64,000 bases of DNA from an uncultured Saprospiraceae bacterium (GTDB lineage: Bacteria; Bacteroidota; Bacteroidia; Chitinophagales; Saprospiraceae), in contig CALFWO010000027.1 in the NCBI GenBank assembly GCA_937928045.1, forward strand, positions 62,001 through 126,000, read 5' to 3'. Shown piece by piece: positions 17,294 through 27,568 of this stretch. Positions within the stretch are counted from its first letter, which is position 1; the number at the start of each line of letters is the position of its first letter. The notes under the pieces are model-generated. The model worked only from the letters and a program-made list of their open reading frames with translations. It was not told where the DNA came from and ran no database searches. A program made the translations under genes and the position numbers.

Positions 17294-20053
17294 ATGGCAA
17301 AACGGCTAGTTAAGATAGCAAAAGAGTTGAACGTAGGAACTTCTACTATCGTAGATCACCTCGCGAAGTGTGGCTACGATATAGACAATAAACCTACAGC
17401 CAAGGTGTCCGATGAGATGTATAATGAACTTCTGAAAGAATTTCAAAGTTCAGCATCTGTTAAGGAGCAGGCCGACCAATTGGTTATCGGTAATCGTGCG
17501 AAAGATAAGCCGGAGCCAGAAGCTCCTCCTGTAGTGGTAACCCCACCCGTTGCGAAAACTCCACCACCACCACCACCTCCTCCTCCAATCGTTGAAGAAC
17601 CTGTCGAAGAAAAAGCAACAGCGCCTGAACCGGAAGTGAAAGCAGAAGAGAAAGAGGAAGCACCTAAGATGGGTTTAAAGGTGATGGGAAAAATTGATTT
17701 AGATCAGTCCAAGAAAAAGAAGGCTACTAAAAAGGAAGTAACTCCTAAAAAAGATACGCCAAAAGATCCAGAACCTCCAGCTGCTGAGAAGCCTGCCGCG
17801 AAAGAGGAAGCTCCAAAAGATTCACCTAAGAAAGATGATAGTGCTCAATCCGCACCAAGTGCAGATTCAGAAATGATGAGAGCAAAAACTCCTCAACTGA
17901 AAGGGTTGAAAATCTTAGGAAAAATCGATGCTGCTAAGCTTGAGAAACCAAAGAAAAAAACTGATTCTCCGGGAGCCTCCGAAGATAAGAAGAAACGTAA
18001 ACGTAAAAGGAAGAAAGTTACTGTTGGACCTGGTCAAAGAAGCAATAGCGGCGGCGGTGGAAACAACCGAGGCGGTAATAATAGAGGTGGAAATAACAGA
18101 GGAGGATCTCGAAGAGACGAACCAAAAGAAGTTTCACAAAAAGAAATTGAAGAGAAGATCAAACAGACCATGGCCAGAATCTCTGGTGGTGGAAAAAGAA
18201 AGCGTCAAAAACTACGTAGAGATAATAGAGATAGAATCCGTGAAAAAGCCGAATTGGCAGAAGCGGAAAAGGAAACTGGCAAGTTACAATTGACTGAATT
18301 TGTTAGTGTATCTGAGCTAGCAAACCTAATGGATGTTTCGGTAAGTGAAGTGATCACAACCTGTATGAACCTTGGAGTGATCGTTTCGATTAACCAAAGA
18401 CTAGATGCAGAAATTATTGAACTAGTAGCAGATGAATTTGATCACGAGGTTGAATTCATTACTGCAGAGGATGAGCTCGAAGAGGAAGAAGAAATTGTAG
18501 ATGATCCAGCAGATTTGAAACCAAGAGCGCCAATTGTCACAGTGATGGGACACGTTGATCATGGTAAAACATCGCTACTGGATTATATTCGAGCTGAGAA
18601 TGTTGCCGATGGTGAGGCCGGGGGAATTACCCAGCACATTGGTGCATACGAAGTTGTAGTCGGTGAAGACAAGAAAAAAATTACATTCCTAGATACACCG
18701 GGTCACGAAGCCTTTACCGCAATGCGGGCAAGAGGAGCGAAAGTAACTGATGTTGCTGTCATTATTGTTGCAGCGGATGATTCTATAATGCCTCAAACCA
18801 AGGAAGCAATCAGTCACGCACAAGCTGCTGGAGTTCCAATGGTTTTTGCAATAAATAAAATAGATAAAGACGGAGCAAGTCCGGATCGAATCAAGCAGGA
18901 ATTATCTGGAATGAATATTCTTGTGGAGGAATGGGGAGGAAAGTACCAATCTCAAGATATATCTGCAAAGACAGGAGAAAACATTGATCAGCTTTTAGAA
19001 AAAATATTGCTTGAAGCGGAAGTTTTAGAACTCCAAGCTAATCCTGACCGTGAGGCATCGGGAACAGTAGTCGAGGCATCGCTAGATAAAGGGCGTGGTT
19101 TCGTTACAAAGCTATTGGTTCAGAACGGAAACTTGAAAATTGGTGACACTATGGTTGCCGGTGAATATTCTGGACGTGTTAAAGCAATGTTCAATGAACG
19201 AGGTAAAAAAGTGAAAATAGCTGGACCTTCAACACCAGTGTTAATATTAGGATTGAGCGGAGCTCCTCAAGCAGGAGAAAAATTCCGTGTGATGGAGAAT
19301 GATCAAGAGGCAAGACAAATTGCATCACGTAGAGCTCAAATTTCAAGAGAACAAACGGTGCGAGCTAATAAGCGAATCAGTCTTGATGAGATTGGACGTC
19401 GTTTGGCTTTAGGAACATTTAAGGAGTTGAACTTAATTGTCAAAGGTGATGTGGACGGATCTATTGAAGCATTGGCAGATTCTTTAATCAAGCTGAGTGT
19501 TGAAACCATCCAAGTAAATGTAATCCATAAAGCGGTAGGACAGATTATTGAATCTGATGTATTGCTAGCATCTGCTTCTGATGCAATTGTAATTGGTTTC
19601 CAAGTAAGGCCGTCTCAAGGTGCTAGAAAACTAGCAGAAAGAGAAGGTGTTCAGATCAAAACATATTCAATCATCTACGAAGTGATTGATGAGGTCAAAG
19701 CAGCAATGGAAGGAATGCTTGAGCCGACTAAGGAAGAGAAAATTACTTCTACCGTCGAAGTTCGAGAAGTGTATAAAATCTCAAGAATCGGAACAATTGC
19801 TGGTTGTTATGTTCAGGATGGAATCATCAAACGTAACCACCACATTAGGTTGATTCGTGATGGAATCGTAGTGTATCCAACAAAGGCAGGAGCTATTGGT
19901 GAACTTTCTTCATTGAAACGATTCAAAGATGATGTAAAAGAAGTTAAGAATAAGCTTGAATGTGGTCTTACGATTAAAAACTACAATGACATTAAAGTCG
20001 GTGATATAGTTGAGGCATATGAAATTGTCGAAGTAAAACAAACTTTAGGTTAA
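17294..20053 (+). CDS. infB: Translation initiation factor IF-2
   Basis: GTPase that places initiator tRNA on the 30S subunit. At 919 residues it has an IF2-N domain (about 4-52), a long low-complexity linker with nine consecutive prolines (codons at 17561-17587), Lys/Glu-rich runs and a GGN-RGG repeat (about 252-274), a second IF2-N-like helical domain (about 335-385), then the G domain with GHVDHGKT (419-426), DTPGHEAF and NKID, and domains II-IV. The proline run implies help from EF-P. It is followed by a strong terminator 34 bp after the stop. Confidence 0.97.
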   Translation: MAKRLVKIAKELNVGTSTIVDHLAKCGYDIDNKPTAKVSDEMYNELLKEFQSSASVKEQADQLVIGNRAKDKPEPEAPPVVVTPPVAKTPPPPPPPPPIVEEPVEEKATAPEPEVKAEEKEEAPKMGLKVMGKIDLDQSKKKKATKKEVTPKKDTPKDPEPPAAEKPAAKEEAPKDSPKKDDSAQSAPSADSEMMRAKTPQLKGLKILGKIDAAKLEKPKKKTDSPGASEDKKKRKRKRKKVTVGPGQRSNSGGGGNNRGGNNRGGNNRGGSRRDEPKEVSQKEIEEKIKQTMARISGGGKRKRQKLRRDNRDRIREKAELAEAEKETGKLQLTEFVSVSELANLMDVSVSEVITTCMNLGVIVSINQRLDAEIIELVADEFDHEVEFITAEDELEEEEEIVDDPADLKPRAPIVTVMGHVDHGKTSLLDYIRAENVADGEAGGITQHIGAYEVVVGEDKKKITFLDTPGHEAFTAMRARGAKVTDVAVIIVAADDSIMPQTKEAISHAQAAGVPMVFAINKIDKDGASPDRIKQELSGMNILVEEWGGKYQSQDISAKTGENIDQLLEKILLEAEVLELQANPDREASGTVVEASLDKGRGFVTKLLVQNGNLKIGDTMVAGEYSGRVKAMFNERGKKVKIAGPSTPVLILGLSGAPQAGEKFRVMENDQEARQIASRRAQISREQTVRANKRISLDEIGRRLALGTFKELNLIVKGDVDGSIEALADSLIKLSVETIQVNVIHKAVGQIIESDVLLASASDAIVIGFQVRPSQGARKLAEREGVQIKTYSIIYEVIDEVKAAMEGMLEPTKEEKITSTVEVREVYKISRIGTIAGCYVQDGIIKRNHHIRLIRDGIVVYPTKAGAIGELSSLKRFKDDVKEVKNKLECGLTIKNYNDIKVGDIVEAYEIVEVKQTLG

Positions 20054-20087
20054 AATGTAGTGAATCATTCTACTAAAAAATAGAACT

Positions 20088-20122
20088 AAGAGGCCTAGTG
20101 ATTATCATTAGGCCTCTTTTTT
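20088..20122 (+). terminator. Intrinsic terminator after infB
   Basis: AAGAGGCCTAGTGA pairs with TCATTAGGCCTCTT (one G-T pair) and is followed by a T-rich tail. It ends the rimP-nusA-infB cluster. Confidence 0.88.
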
Positions 20123-20530
20123 ATTGTTTATAGAATAACTGATTAGAAATAGTCCCACAGATTATATCTAGTCGCAATAATTTTGCTACGCGGTCTTGAC
20201 CATTTTGTTCAAGGTTATAAACCATAATTCTTGCTCGACGTCCTTCGTGTTAGGCATACTTATCTGATAAAGCCTGAGTATTTATGAATTTTTTATTCAT
20301 ACTAATGGCTTTTGAATAGACGCCAGAAAGAAATATAATGGAAGCTTTGAATCTTCCAAATGAAGTTTCATCGCGACAGAAATTTCATCTAAACTTGCTC
20401 GCGCTTTTGCAGCTTCAACTGAAGCCACTTCCTGCATTTTTCTAAAGTGAATTAGCGATGAAAATAGATTGTTAAAACACAAAAAGAAACGTAGGCTTAT
20501 CTTAGGTTGACTAAAGAATAGGAAGGATAT
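20123..20530. other. Gene-poor spacer between infB and bamA terminators
   Basis: About 400 bp bounded by two terminators. It holds a perfect A/T inverted repeat, TATGAAT and ATTCATA around T5 (20283-20301), and a 61-codon open frame on the minus strand (20297-20482) whose last part (SVEAAKARASLDEISVAMKLHLEDS) has a protein-like, helical composition. I do not recognise it. It could be the remnant of a lost gene or chance. Confidence 0.35.
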
Positions 20531-20568
20531 AAAAAGGGAAGCAAATAAAGTATTTGCTTCCCTTTTTT
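20531..20568 (-). terminator. Intrinsic terminator after bamA
   Basis: AAAAAGGGAAGCAAATA and TATTTGCTTCCCTTTTT form a 17-bp perfect stem around AAG, 19 bp beyond the bamA stop. It is symmetric and could work on both strands. Confidence 0.9.
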
Positions 20569-20586
20569 ACTTAAATATAAAATTAA

Positions 20587-23154
20587 TTATTCCGGCTCGA
20601 ATCCTAAAATGATTCCAAATCTTCCGAAGCGATCAAAGATGTTCTTCGACAAGTCATTAGGTTTATCAAAACCAAGTCCATAATCAAAACCTAATGTTCC
20701 AAACATCGGTAAAAATACTCTTAGTCCCATTCCTGCAGAACGTTTTAAATCGAAAGGATTGAAGTCTCTAATTGATTGAAAGGAATTTCCTCCTTCAGCA
20801 AAAGCTAGTACATATATCGTTGCACTTGGGTTTAAAGATATTGGGTATCGCAATTCAACATTGTACTTATTATAAATTGGGGTTTGGCTTTCGATGTTCG
20901 AACCTTCAACTCGGATAATATTATTTTCTAAGTCAGCGACTTCGTAGCCTCTTAGTCTAATTAAATCTACACCGGTGTAACCACTAAACTGCTGGTTTGC
21001 AAATCCATCTCCTCCAAGTTGAAATCTTTCAAATGGTGAAATTCCAACAGACTTGTTATACGATCCTAATATTCCAATTTTAGCTTGTGCCTTTAAAACT
21101 AACTTTCCAACCAAGGTGGTATACCATTCAGCGTCAAACCTCCATTTGTGATATTCAAGAAGTTTGAATTTTTCCTGAGGTGTTCCATTAGGATCAGGAG
21201 CTCCCTTAAATAGTGAATATGGCGGAGTGAACTGAACAGAAAGAGAAATGGTAGATCCTTCTTTTGGAAATATTGGATCATTTACAGAGGTTCGCGTAAT
21301 CTTTTGTTGGATGTTCAAGTTGTTGAAACTTCCATTTGTTACACGCTCTCCCTCGTCGGTAGTAAATATTCCTCCACCAGAAACCCAATTTTGAAGATTG
21401 AGATTTTGGTAGGTCAATGTTGTGTTCGAAATAAAGTTATCATCGGGCCATTTCAACCTAGTTCCAAGTCCAACAGAGGCTCCTCCTATTGTAAACTTCT
21501 GGAAGCCGTCCGTTTCTTTTTCTCCTAATGCAAATCGGTTGTAAAAGCCAGAAACCGTAAATGAGTTAGGTTTTTTCTTTCCTAACCAAGGCTCAGTAAA
21601 ACTCACGTTGTAGGATTGGAAGAATCGACCAGAAGTCTGAGCACGTAAAGAAAGTCTTTGGCCATCTCCTTGAGGTAATGGGCTCCAGGATTCCTTTTTC
21701 AAAATGTTTCTTAAAGAAAAATTGTTGAAAGTAACACCCAATGTTCCGATTACTCCGCGGCCTCCACCGGCCCAACCAGCAGATAATTCTAATTGATCAC
21801 TTGGCCGCTCTTCAACTTGATATTCAATATCAACGGTTCCTCTTTGAGCATTAACAGGAGTGTTGATGTTTAAAGTCTCAGGATTAAAATATCCTAAGTT
21901 GATGATTTCTCGTTGTGATCTAATAATATCCGACCGGCTGAATTTTTGACCAGGTCTTGTTCTTACTTCCCGCAAAATCACTTCATCGTGCGTTCGATCA
22001 TTTCCGACAATTGTTACTCGATCAATGGTCGCTTGAGGTCCTTCAAAAAGCCTTAATTCTAAATCTATAGAATCACCAGTTATTGCTCTTTCAATTGGAT
22101 CAATACGAAAAAACAAATATCCATTGTCCATGTAAAGAGATTTTATATCTCTTCCTTCTTGACTAAACTCAAGTCTTTGATTCAATAGCTCTGTATTGTA
22201 AACATCTCCTTTTTGGATTCCCAGAACTTCCTTTAATTGACTGGTTTCGTAAATGGAATTTCCTCGCCAAGAAATATCTCTGAAATAATATCTATTTCCT
22301 TCGTCCATGACGATGTCCAATTGAATATTTCCGTCCTCATCTCTCCAAGTAGAATCACTAACTACTTTGGCATCACGATAACCCAAAGTGTTATAATAAT
22401 TAATTAAAGTTGCCTTGTCATTTGTGAATTCAGATTGGATAAATTTTGAGCTAGAAAACAGCCTACGTTTTTCTTTTGTTTCTTTTAACTGCTTTTCCAA
22501 TTTCTTTTCTTTCACCGCAGTGATGCCCGTCCAGTTAATTTCTTTAATCTTAACTCGGTCTCTTTTGTCAATATTAAAAACCAATCTAACTGCATTGATT
22601 TTTTTAGTGTCTTTAATTTCTTTGGCAGTTACCTTTACATCTAAATATCCTTTTTCCCGATAGTATTTTTTAATAGCATTCGAAGCGTTAGCTTTTACAT
22701 TGTCATTAACAATACCACCTTTTATTAAGTGTGGTTCTACAGCGTCGTTTAAGTCATCATGTGCCGCTTTGTTTACTCCTTTGTAAGAGTATCTTGAAAG
22801 TCTGGCTTTTTCAACAACTTTCAATTCAAGGAAAAGTATATTGCCTATTGTCTTTTCTTGTTCGATTGCAATCTCAGTAAAAAGCTTCAGCCTCCAAAGT
22901 TTTTTAATTGCTTTAGGAATCTTTGGACCAGGAAATCTTATTACATCTCCAATCTTTAATCCGGAGAGTGCGATTAAGGCTTTGTCATCAGAAAATTCGG
23001 CACCTGAAACTTTAATCCCGCCAATTTCATATTCTTTAGGTTCCAAGTCGTCCAACATAGGTATGCTGTCCAATTGAGCGAAGATTGCCCCGGGGATCAG
23101 CATAGCCAACAAGAGTACAGTGGAAATATTGTGATAAACGCTTTTAATATTCAT
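20587..23154 (-). CDS. bamA: Outer membrane protein assembly factor BamA
   Basis: Omp85-family insertase for outer membrane beta-barrel proteins. From the ATG at 23154 the 855-residue protein has a signal peptide (ending near PGAIFAQ), five POTRA domains (about 40-430, for example KEINWTGITAVKEKKL and DRVTIVGNDRTHDEVIL) and a 16-stranded barrel with the conserved RLRGYE in loop 6 and a TEPWLG turn. The frame is open 10 codons further to a TTG, but the signal peptide fits the ATG. The last residue is Glu rather than the usual terminal aromatic. It lies 58 bp downstream of uppS in the common uppS-bamA arrangement. Confidence 0.95.
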   Translation of the reverse strand: MNIKSVYHNISTVLLLAMLIPGAIFAQLDSIPMLDDLEPKEYEIGGIKVSGAEFSDDKALIALSGLKIGDVIRFPGPKIPKAIKKLWRLKLFTEIAIEQEKTIGNILFLELKVVEKARLSRYSYKGVNKAAHDDLNDAVEPHLIKGGIVNDNVKANASNAIKKYYREKGYLDVKVTAKEIKDTKKINAVRLVFNIDKRDRVKIKEINWTGITAVKEKKLEKQLKETKEKRRLFSSSKFIQSEFTNDKATLINYYNTLGYRDAKVVSDSTWRDEDGNIQLDIVMDEGNRYYFRDISWRGNSIYETSQLKEVLGIQKGDVYNTELLNQRLEFSQEGRDIKSLYMDNGYLFFRIDPIERAITGDSIDLELRLFEGPQATIDRVTIVGNDRTHDEVILREVRTRPGQKFSRSDIIRSQREIINLGYFNPETLNINTPVNAQRGTVDIEYQVEERPSDQLELSAGWAGGGRGVIGTLGVTFNNFSLRNILKKESWSPLPQGDGQRLSLRAQTSGRFFQSYNVSFTEPWLGKKKPNSFTVSGFYNRFALGEKETDGFQKFTIGGASVGLGTRLKWPDDNFISNTTLTYQNLNLQNWVSGGGIFTTDEGERVTNGSFNNLNIQQKITRTSVNDPIFPKEGSTISLSVQFTPPYSLFKGAPDPNGTPQEKFKLLEYHKWRFDAEWYTTLVGKLVLKAQAKIGILGSYNKSVGISPFERFQLGGDGFANQQFSGYTGVDLIRLRGYEVADLENNIIRVEGSNIESQTPIYNKYNVELRYPISLNPSATIYVLAFAEGGNSFQSIRDFNPFDLKRSAGMGLRVFLPMFGTLGFDYGLGFDKPNDLSKNIFDRFGRFGIILGFEPE

Positions 23155-23212
23155 ATATAGTTTCCTAAGTCCTGCGTAATTCAAAAAAAACGCATAGTTG
23201 TAGTATTAGTAT

Positions 23213-23953
23213 TTAACTGATTTGCTCACTAGTTTTACCAAACCTTCTTTCTCTTTTCTGATAATCAAGAATGGCAGTGTACAAACTTTCTTTTTTAAAA
23301 TCTGGCCAAAATTCTTCGGTAAAATAAAATTCAGAATAGGCCAATTGCCAAAGCAGAAAATTGCTTAATCTAGTTTCTCCACTTGTTCGAATTAATAGCT
23401 CAGGATCAGGAATGCCAACAGTACTCAATTCGTTTGAAAAAATTGTTTCATCAATTTGGTCAGGAACCAAGATTCCTTCCTTTGCTTTAACCGCTAATTT
23501 TTTCGCCGCTTTGAGAATTTCCCATTTCCCGCTGTAGTTTAAAGCCAGGACCAAAGTCATTCTTTTGTTGTCTTTGGTCTTTTCGATACCATCTAAAAGT
23601 GCCTTGTAAGTTCGCTTAGGAAGCTTTTCTAAATCTCCAATGGCCTGAAGTCTGATATCGTTTTTCATCAAAGTGTTGACTTCTTTACCTAGCGTGTCTA
23701 CCAATAGCGCCATTAATGCGTTGACCTCTAGAGCGGGACGATTCCAATTTTCTGTAGAAAATGCATAAAGGGTCAAATATTCAACGCCCAATTCGGCTGC
23801 AGATTCGGTACACTCCCTAACTGCTTGAACGCCATTTTTATGACCAAAAACACGGTGTTTTCCATGCTGTTTAGCCCAGCGCCCATTGCCATCCATAATG
23901 ATTGCAATATGACGAGGTAAACGTTCCGTATTAATCTGGGACTTTAAATCCAT
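23213..23953 (-). CDS. uppS: Isoprenyl transferase (undecaprenyl diphosphate synthase)
   Basis: Extends farnesyl diphosphate with isopentenyl units in cis to make the lipid carrier for peptidoglycan and surface polysaccharides. The 246-residue protein has the family motifs IAIIMDGNGRWAK (about 17-29, catalytic Asp), YAFSTENWNRP, and RTSGETRLSNFLLWQ with YSEFYF. It is the first gene of a minus-strand uppS-bamA unit, preceded by a 273-bp divergent region with a TACCTTTG box. Confidence 0.96.
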   Translation of the reverse strand: MDLKSQINTERLPRHIAIIMDGNGRWAKQHGKHRVFGHKNGVQAVRECTESAAELGVEYLTLYAFSTENWNRPALEVNALMALLVDTLGKEVNTLMKNDIRLQAIGDLEKLPKRTYKALLDGIEKTKDNKRMTLVLALNYSGKWEILKAAKKLAVKAKEGILVPDQIDETIFSNELSTVGIPDPELLIRTSGETRLSNFLLWQLAYSEFYFTEEFWPDFKKESLYTAILDYQKRERRFGKTSEQIS

Positions 23954-24065
23954 TTATTTGATCTTTGCATCTTCTCAAAGTCCTGAGCAAGAGCTCTTTT
24001 GTTCTTGCAAACTAAAGAGGTTTCTTCTTGGTCTGGAGTTGGTTGAGTGTCCAAAAAAAGTTGGG

Positions 24066-24073
24066 CAAAGGTA
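24066..24073 (-). promoter_or_regulatory. Candidate -7 box (TACCTTTG) for uppS-bamA
   Basis: On the minus strand TACCTTTG matches TAnnTTTG about 110 nt upstream of the uppS start. The nearest TTTG upstream is only 13 nt away, so the -33 element is uncertain. Confidence 0.4.
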
Positions 24074-24199
24074 CGCAAAAGACTGCCAAAAAATTGATGA
24101 TCCATCATCTCAATAAGTGAATCTGAGTTTTATGGTAAAATCCAACCAATCATTCCTTCGGAATGTGTAGGGAAAAGGGCATTTCTTTGTTAGGATTTG

Positions 24200-24207
24200 T
24201 ACTTTTG
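24200..24207 (+). promoter_or_regulatory. Candidate -7 box (TACTTTTG) for the M3 peptidase gene
   Basis: TACTTTTG matches TAnnTTTG and lies 19 nt before the ATG at 24227. No clear -33 element at standard spacing. Confidence 0.45.
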
Positions 24208-24226
24208 GACTAATAAAACACCATAA

Positions 24227-25921
24227 ATGTCTTTTTCACAATATCAATATACGCGGCCTGATAACCAGCAGATTATCAACGGAATATCTCAAAAACTTTC
24301 AAAGTTTAAACAAGCATCCACTGCAACTGAACAACAACAACTCATTGTTGAAATCAATGAGATAAGACGCCAATATTCTACGATGTATAACATTTGTATG
24401 ATTAGACATACAATAGATACAAATGATGCCTTCTATGAAGCAGAAAACCAATATTTCGATGAAATAGGGCCGGAGTATAAAAAAATCAATGCTGATTTTT
24501 ATCGAGCACTGGTCAATTCACCTTTCAAAAAGGAATTATCAGAAAAATGGGGCGGTCATATTTTTGTGATCGCCGAGTTGTCTTTAAAGACCTTTGAACC
24601 AGCAATCATGGCTTCTTTGAAAAAAGAAAATGAGCTCAAGTCAAGTTATAACAAGCAAAAGGCCAATGCAAAAATCTTATTTCAAGGTAAAGAATATAAT
24701 ATCAGTACAATTGCACCATTTCTGCAGGATAGAGACAGGAATGTAAGAGCCTCTGCAGCAAAAACAGTTTGGAACTACTTTGACAAGGAATCGGCTTTTA
24801 ATGAGCAGTGCTTCGATGATTTAGTAAAAACGAGGCATCAAATGGCCAAAGAACTTGGATACGAAAACTTTGTTCAATTGGGTTATGCAAGAATGTTGAG
24901 ATCTGACTATACTCCAAAAATGGTGGCGAATTTTAGAAAACAGATTCTTGAAGAAATCGTACCGCTCGCCTCAGAACTCGGGGAAAGACAACGGAAGAGA
25001 CTAGGTTTAACGGACTTGAAGTTTTGGGACGAGGGCTACAAATTTAAAACAGGTAATGCAATGCCAAAAGGAGATGCAAGCTGGATTGTTGCCCGGGCCA
25101 CGAAAATGTACAAGGAATTATCGCCAGAAACGAATGAGTTTTTTGGATTCATGAAGGAGCAAAATTTAATGGATCTGGTAAGTAGGGATGGTAAATCTCC
25201 TGGGGGCTACTGTACCTTCATTGATAATCACAGAGCACCTTATATCTTTTCTAATTTCAATGGAACAAGGGGAGATATTGATGTTTTGACCCATGAGGCC
25301 GGCCACGCCTTTCAAGTGTATTCTTCTAGAAATGTACCTTTAATGGAATACAATTGGCCCACCTATGAAGCTTGTGAAATTCATTCTATGAGCATGGAAT
25401 TTTTTACTTGGCCTTGGATGCATCTATTTTTTGAAGAAGATGTAGAAAAATATTTTTTCTCTCATTTGGTGGGCGCGATACAGTTCTTACCCTACGGAGT
25501 TGCTGTGGATGAATTCCAACACGAAGTTTATGAAAAACCAGAAATGACTCCTTCTGAAAGAAATGCATGCTGGAAGAAAATCGAAGAAAAATATTTACCG
25601 CATCGAGATTACGACGGTATTCCGTTTCTTCAAAACGGAGGTTATTGGCAAAAGCAATCTCATATTTTTGCATCACCCTTTTACTATATTGACTATACTC
25701 TGGCTCAGATTTGTGCCTTCCAGTTTTGGGTTAAAGATCAGATTAACCACGATTCAGCTTGGAAAGATTACGTTGATTTGTGCGCTCAGGGAGGCAAGTT
25801 TAGTTTTTTAGAGTTAGTTAACAAAGCAAACCTAGATTCACCCTTTGAATCGGGAGTTGTAAAGTCGTTAGTCGGAAAAATCAAAGAATGGCTCGAAAAA
25901 GTTGATGACTCGAGTTTTTAA
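24227..25921 (+). CDS. M3 family oligoendopeptidase
   Basis: A zinc metallopeptidase of the PepF/oligopeptidase F type that degrades short peptides in the cytoplasm. At 564 residues it has the family length and no signal peptide. The metal site HEAGH is at 356-360, and the downstream YEACEIHSMSMEFF supplies the third ligand Glu. Surrounding M3 features such as GGYCTF and the C-terminal YIDYTLAQICAFQFW are present. It starts a plus-strand run; the lipoprotein gene begins 16 bp later. Confidence 0.93.
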   Translation: MSFSQYQYTRPDNQQIINGISQKLSKFKQASTATEQQQLIVEINEIRRQYSTMYNICMIRHTIDTNDAFYEAENQYFDEIGPEYKKINADFYRALVNSPFKKELSEKWGGHIFVIAELSLKTFEPAIMASLKKENELKSSYNKQKANAKILFQGKEYNISTIAPFLQDRDRNVRASAAKTVWNYFDKESAFNEQCFDDLVKTRHQMAKELGYENFVQLGYARMLRSDYTPKMVANFRKQILEEIVPLASELGERQRKRLGLTDLKFWDEGYKFKTGNAMPKGDASWIVARATKMYKELSPETNEFFGFMKEQNLMDLVSRDGKSPGGYCTFIDNHRAPYIFSNFNGTRGDIDVLTHEAGHAFQVYSSRNVPLMEYNWPTYEACEIHSMSMEFFTWPWMHLFFEEDVEKYFFSHLVGAIQFLPYGVAVDEFQHEVYEKPEMTPSERNACWKKIEEKYLPHRDYDGIPFLQNGGYWQKQSHIFASPFYYIDYTLAQICAFQFWVKDQINHDSAWKDYVDLCAQGGKFSFLELVNKANLDSPFESGVVKSLVGKIKEWLEKVDDSSF

Positions 25922-25937
25922 AGAGCATATTCATTGT

Positions 25938-26435
25938 ATGAAGAAGTTAACCCTCGTATTACTATCGATCTCCCTCGTTTTAGTGAGCTGTAGTTTAAGC
26001 CCTTGTGGTTTTTCTAAAGATCAATTTGTAGAAAAGCACAATGATCTAGTAAAAGAAGCGAAGAAAAACAAGAAGTCGTGGACCGATTCCGACTGGAAAT
26101 CTCGTGATGACCATATGAAGCAAATGGTTGAAGAATGCTACGAAAATTACGAAAATGAAATGTCTAGTAACGAAGTGGCAAAATTTTGGGCACGAACTGC
26201 GACCTACTATTTCAATAGACATGGAAAAGGATTCTTAGGGGCAATTAAGAATTCAGAAAAAGACCTTAGTAATGCGTTAGAAAAAGGCTTGAAATCATTG
26301 GATGAAAACAAAGAAGGACTGCTTAAAGATTGGCTAAATGAAAACCTGGGCAATGATATCGAGAAATCCCTAGATGAGGTGGGAGAAGACATTAAAGATT
26401 TGGGCAAGGAAATTAAAGAGTGGTTGGAGGAATAA
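25938..26435 (+). CDS. Small predicted lipoprotein
   Basis: A 165-residue protein of unknown family. From the ATG at 25938 it has a lipoprotein signal peptide with lipobox LVSC (Cys at residue 18), then a highly charged Lys/Glu-rich helical body rich in short amphipathic repeats, ending in LGKEIKEWLEE. Starts upstream at 25902 would destroy the signal peptide. It would be anchored in the periplasmic or outer membrane leaflet. It lies between the M3 peptidase and a membrane glycosyl-phosphate transferase without an obvious functional link. Confidence 0.7.
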   Translation: MKKLTLVLLSISLVLVSCSLSPCGFSKDQFVEKHNDLVKEAKKNKKSWTDSDWKSRDDHMKQMVEECYENYENEMSSNEVAKFWARTATYYFNRHGKGFLGAIKNSEKDLSNALEKGLKSLDENKEGLLKDWLNENLGNDIEKSLDEVGEDIKDLGKEIKEWLEE

Positions 26436-26486
26436 TCTTTGTCCTTTTAATGGTTAAAGTGTAATTTGCAGCTCGATTACGCTTAT

Positions 26487-27560
26487 ATGTACGATATAAT
26501 TCTCAGTTTTTTAACCTCTTTTGTTTTAACCTTTTTCGCCATACCGTCGATTATTCATGTGGCAAAGAAGAAGCATTTGATGGATGAACCTGGTGGGCGT
26601 AGATCACATGCTGAGAGCACACCATCCCTAGGGGGAATTGGAATTTTTGCAGGCGTTCTTTTCGCGATTATTTTCTGGACACCATTTAATTTATTCCAAG
26701 GCCTACAATACATACTTTGCGCTTTTGTAATTATTTTTCTTATTGGTGCCAAAGACGATATTCTTCCTATTGACCCATGGAAGAAATTGGTTGGAGAGGT
26801 TTTAGCCGCATTCATTTTAATTTTCAAATCAAATGTAAAAATCAACAGTTTTTATGGCCTTTTTGGCATAGGAGAACTACCAGAATGGTTTGCGATTCTT
26901 TTTACATGCTTTGTAATCTTAGTAATTATTAACGCCTTTAATTTGATTGATGGAATCAATGGATTAACAGGCTGTATTGGCTCTTTGCTTTGTTTGGTTT
27001 TTGGGCTTTGGTTTTTTCAAGCGGCAAGAATAGAGCTAGCAATCGTGGCATTCTCTTTGGCTGGAGCGCTGATCGCTTTTCTGAAATACAATCTTACTCC
27101 AGCGAAGATTTTCATGGGAGATACCGGATCTCTTTTAACTGGTTTAATCTGTTCAATTTTAGCAATCAAATTCTTGGAGTTTCACTTAGATTCCGATGTT
27201 ACATACTACCGATTTAATTCTGCACCAGCAGTAGTAGTTGGATTTCTAATTATTCCATTATTTGATACAATAAGAGTTTTTACTGCAAGAATAATTCGTG
27301 GAAGATCTCCTTTTAAACCCGATCGACAACATATTCACCACTTGTTAATCGATTATGGAATGACTCATACTAAGGCAACAATTGTTTTGCTTCTGGTCAA
27401 TATATTTTTTATCGCATTAGTTTATTATTTACAGAATTTAGGAACGTTATATTTATTATTAATAGTTCTGGCGATTGCAACAGCGATGACTTCTGTTTTA
27501 TTTTTTACGGTTCGTAGAAAGCGAATAGACAAAGTAAAACTGATGAAAGAAAAAATGTAA
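26487..27560 (+). CDS. MraY/WecA-type undecaprenyl-phosphate glycosyl-1-phosphate transferase
   Basis: A 357-residue polytopic membrane enzyme that loads a sugar phosphate from a UDP-sugar onto undecaprenyl phosphate. Diagnostic motifs are DEPGGRRSHAESTPSLGG (about 35-52), the Asp-rich AKDDILPI, NAFNLIDGINGL, FMGDTGSLLTG, and the C-terminal DRQHIHHLL that marks the WecA/TagO branch rather than MraY. About ten helices are visible. I start at the ATG at 26487; the frame is open to a TTG at 26466. It probably initiates a surface polysaccharide, in keeping with envelope genes elsewhere in the window. crcB follows after 8 bp. Confidence 0.9.
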   Translation: MYDIILSFLTSFVLTFFAIPSIIHVAKKKHLMDEPGGRRSHAESTPSLGGIGIFAGVLFAIIFWTPFNLFQGLQYILCAFVIIFLIGAKDDILPIDPWKKLVGEVLAAFILIFKSNVKINSFYGLFGIGELPEWFAILFTCFVILVIINAFNLIDGINGLTGCIGSLLCLVFGLWFFQAARIELAIVAFSLAGALIAFLKYNLTPAKIFMGDTGSLLTGLICSILAIKFLEFHLDSDVTYYRFNSAPAVVVGFLIIPLFDTIRVFTARIIRGRSPFKPDRQHIHHLLIDYGMTHTKATIVLLLVNIFFIALVYYLQNLGTLYLLLIVLAIATAMTSVLFFTVRRKRIDKVKLMKEKM

Positions 27561-27568
27561 AGATTACC

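Noticed and set aside
18046-18117. Short direct repeat resembling a repeat array
   Set aside because: It encodes the GGN-RGG linker of IF-2; spacing is codon-based and there are no spacers, so not CRISPR.
17928-18293. Open frame inside infB in another frame
   Set aside because: Low-complexity Lys/Glu/Gly-rich infB sequence produces it; the infB frame has clear IF-2 domains.
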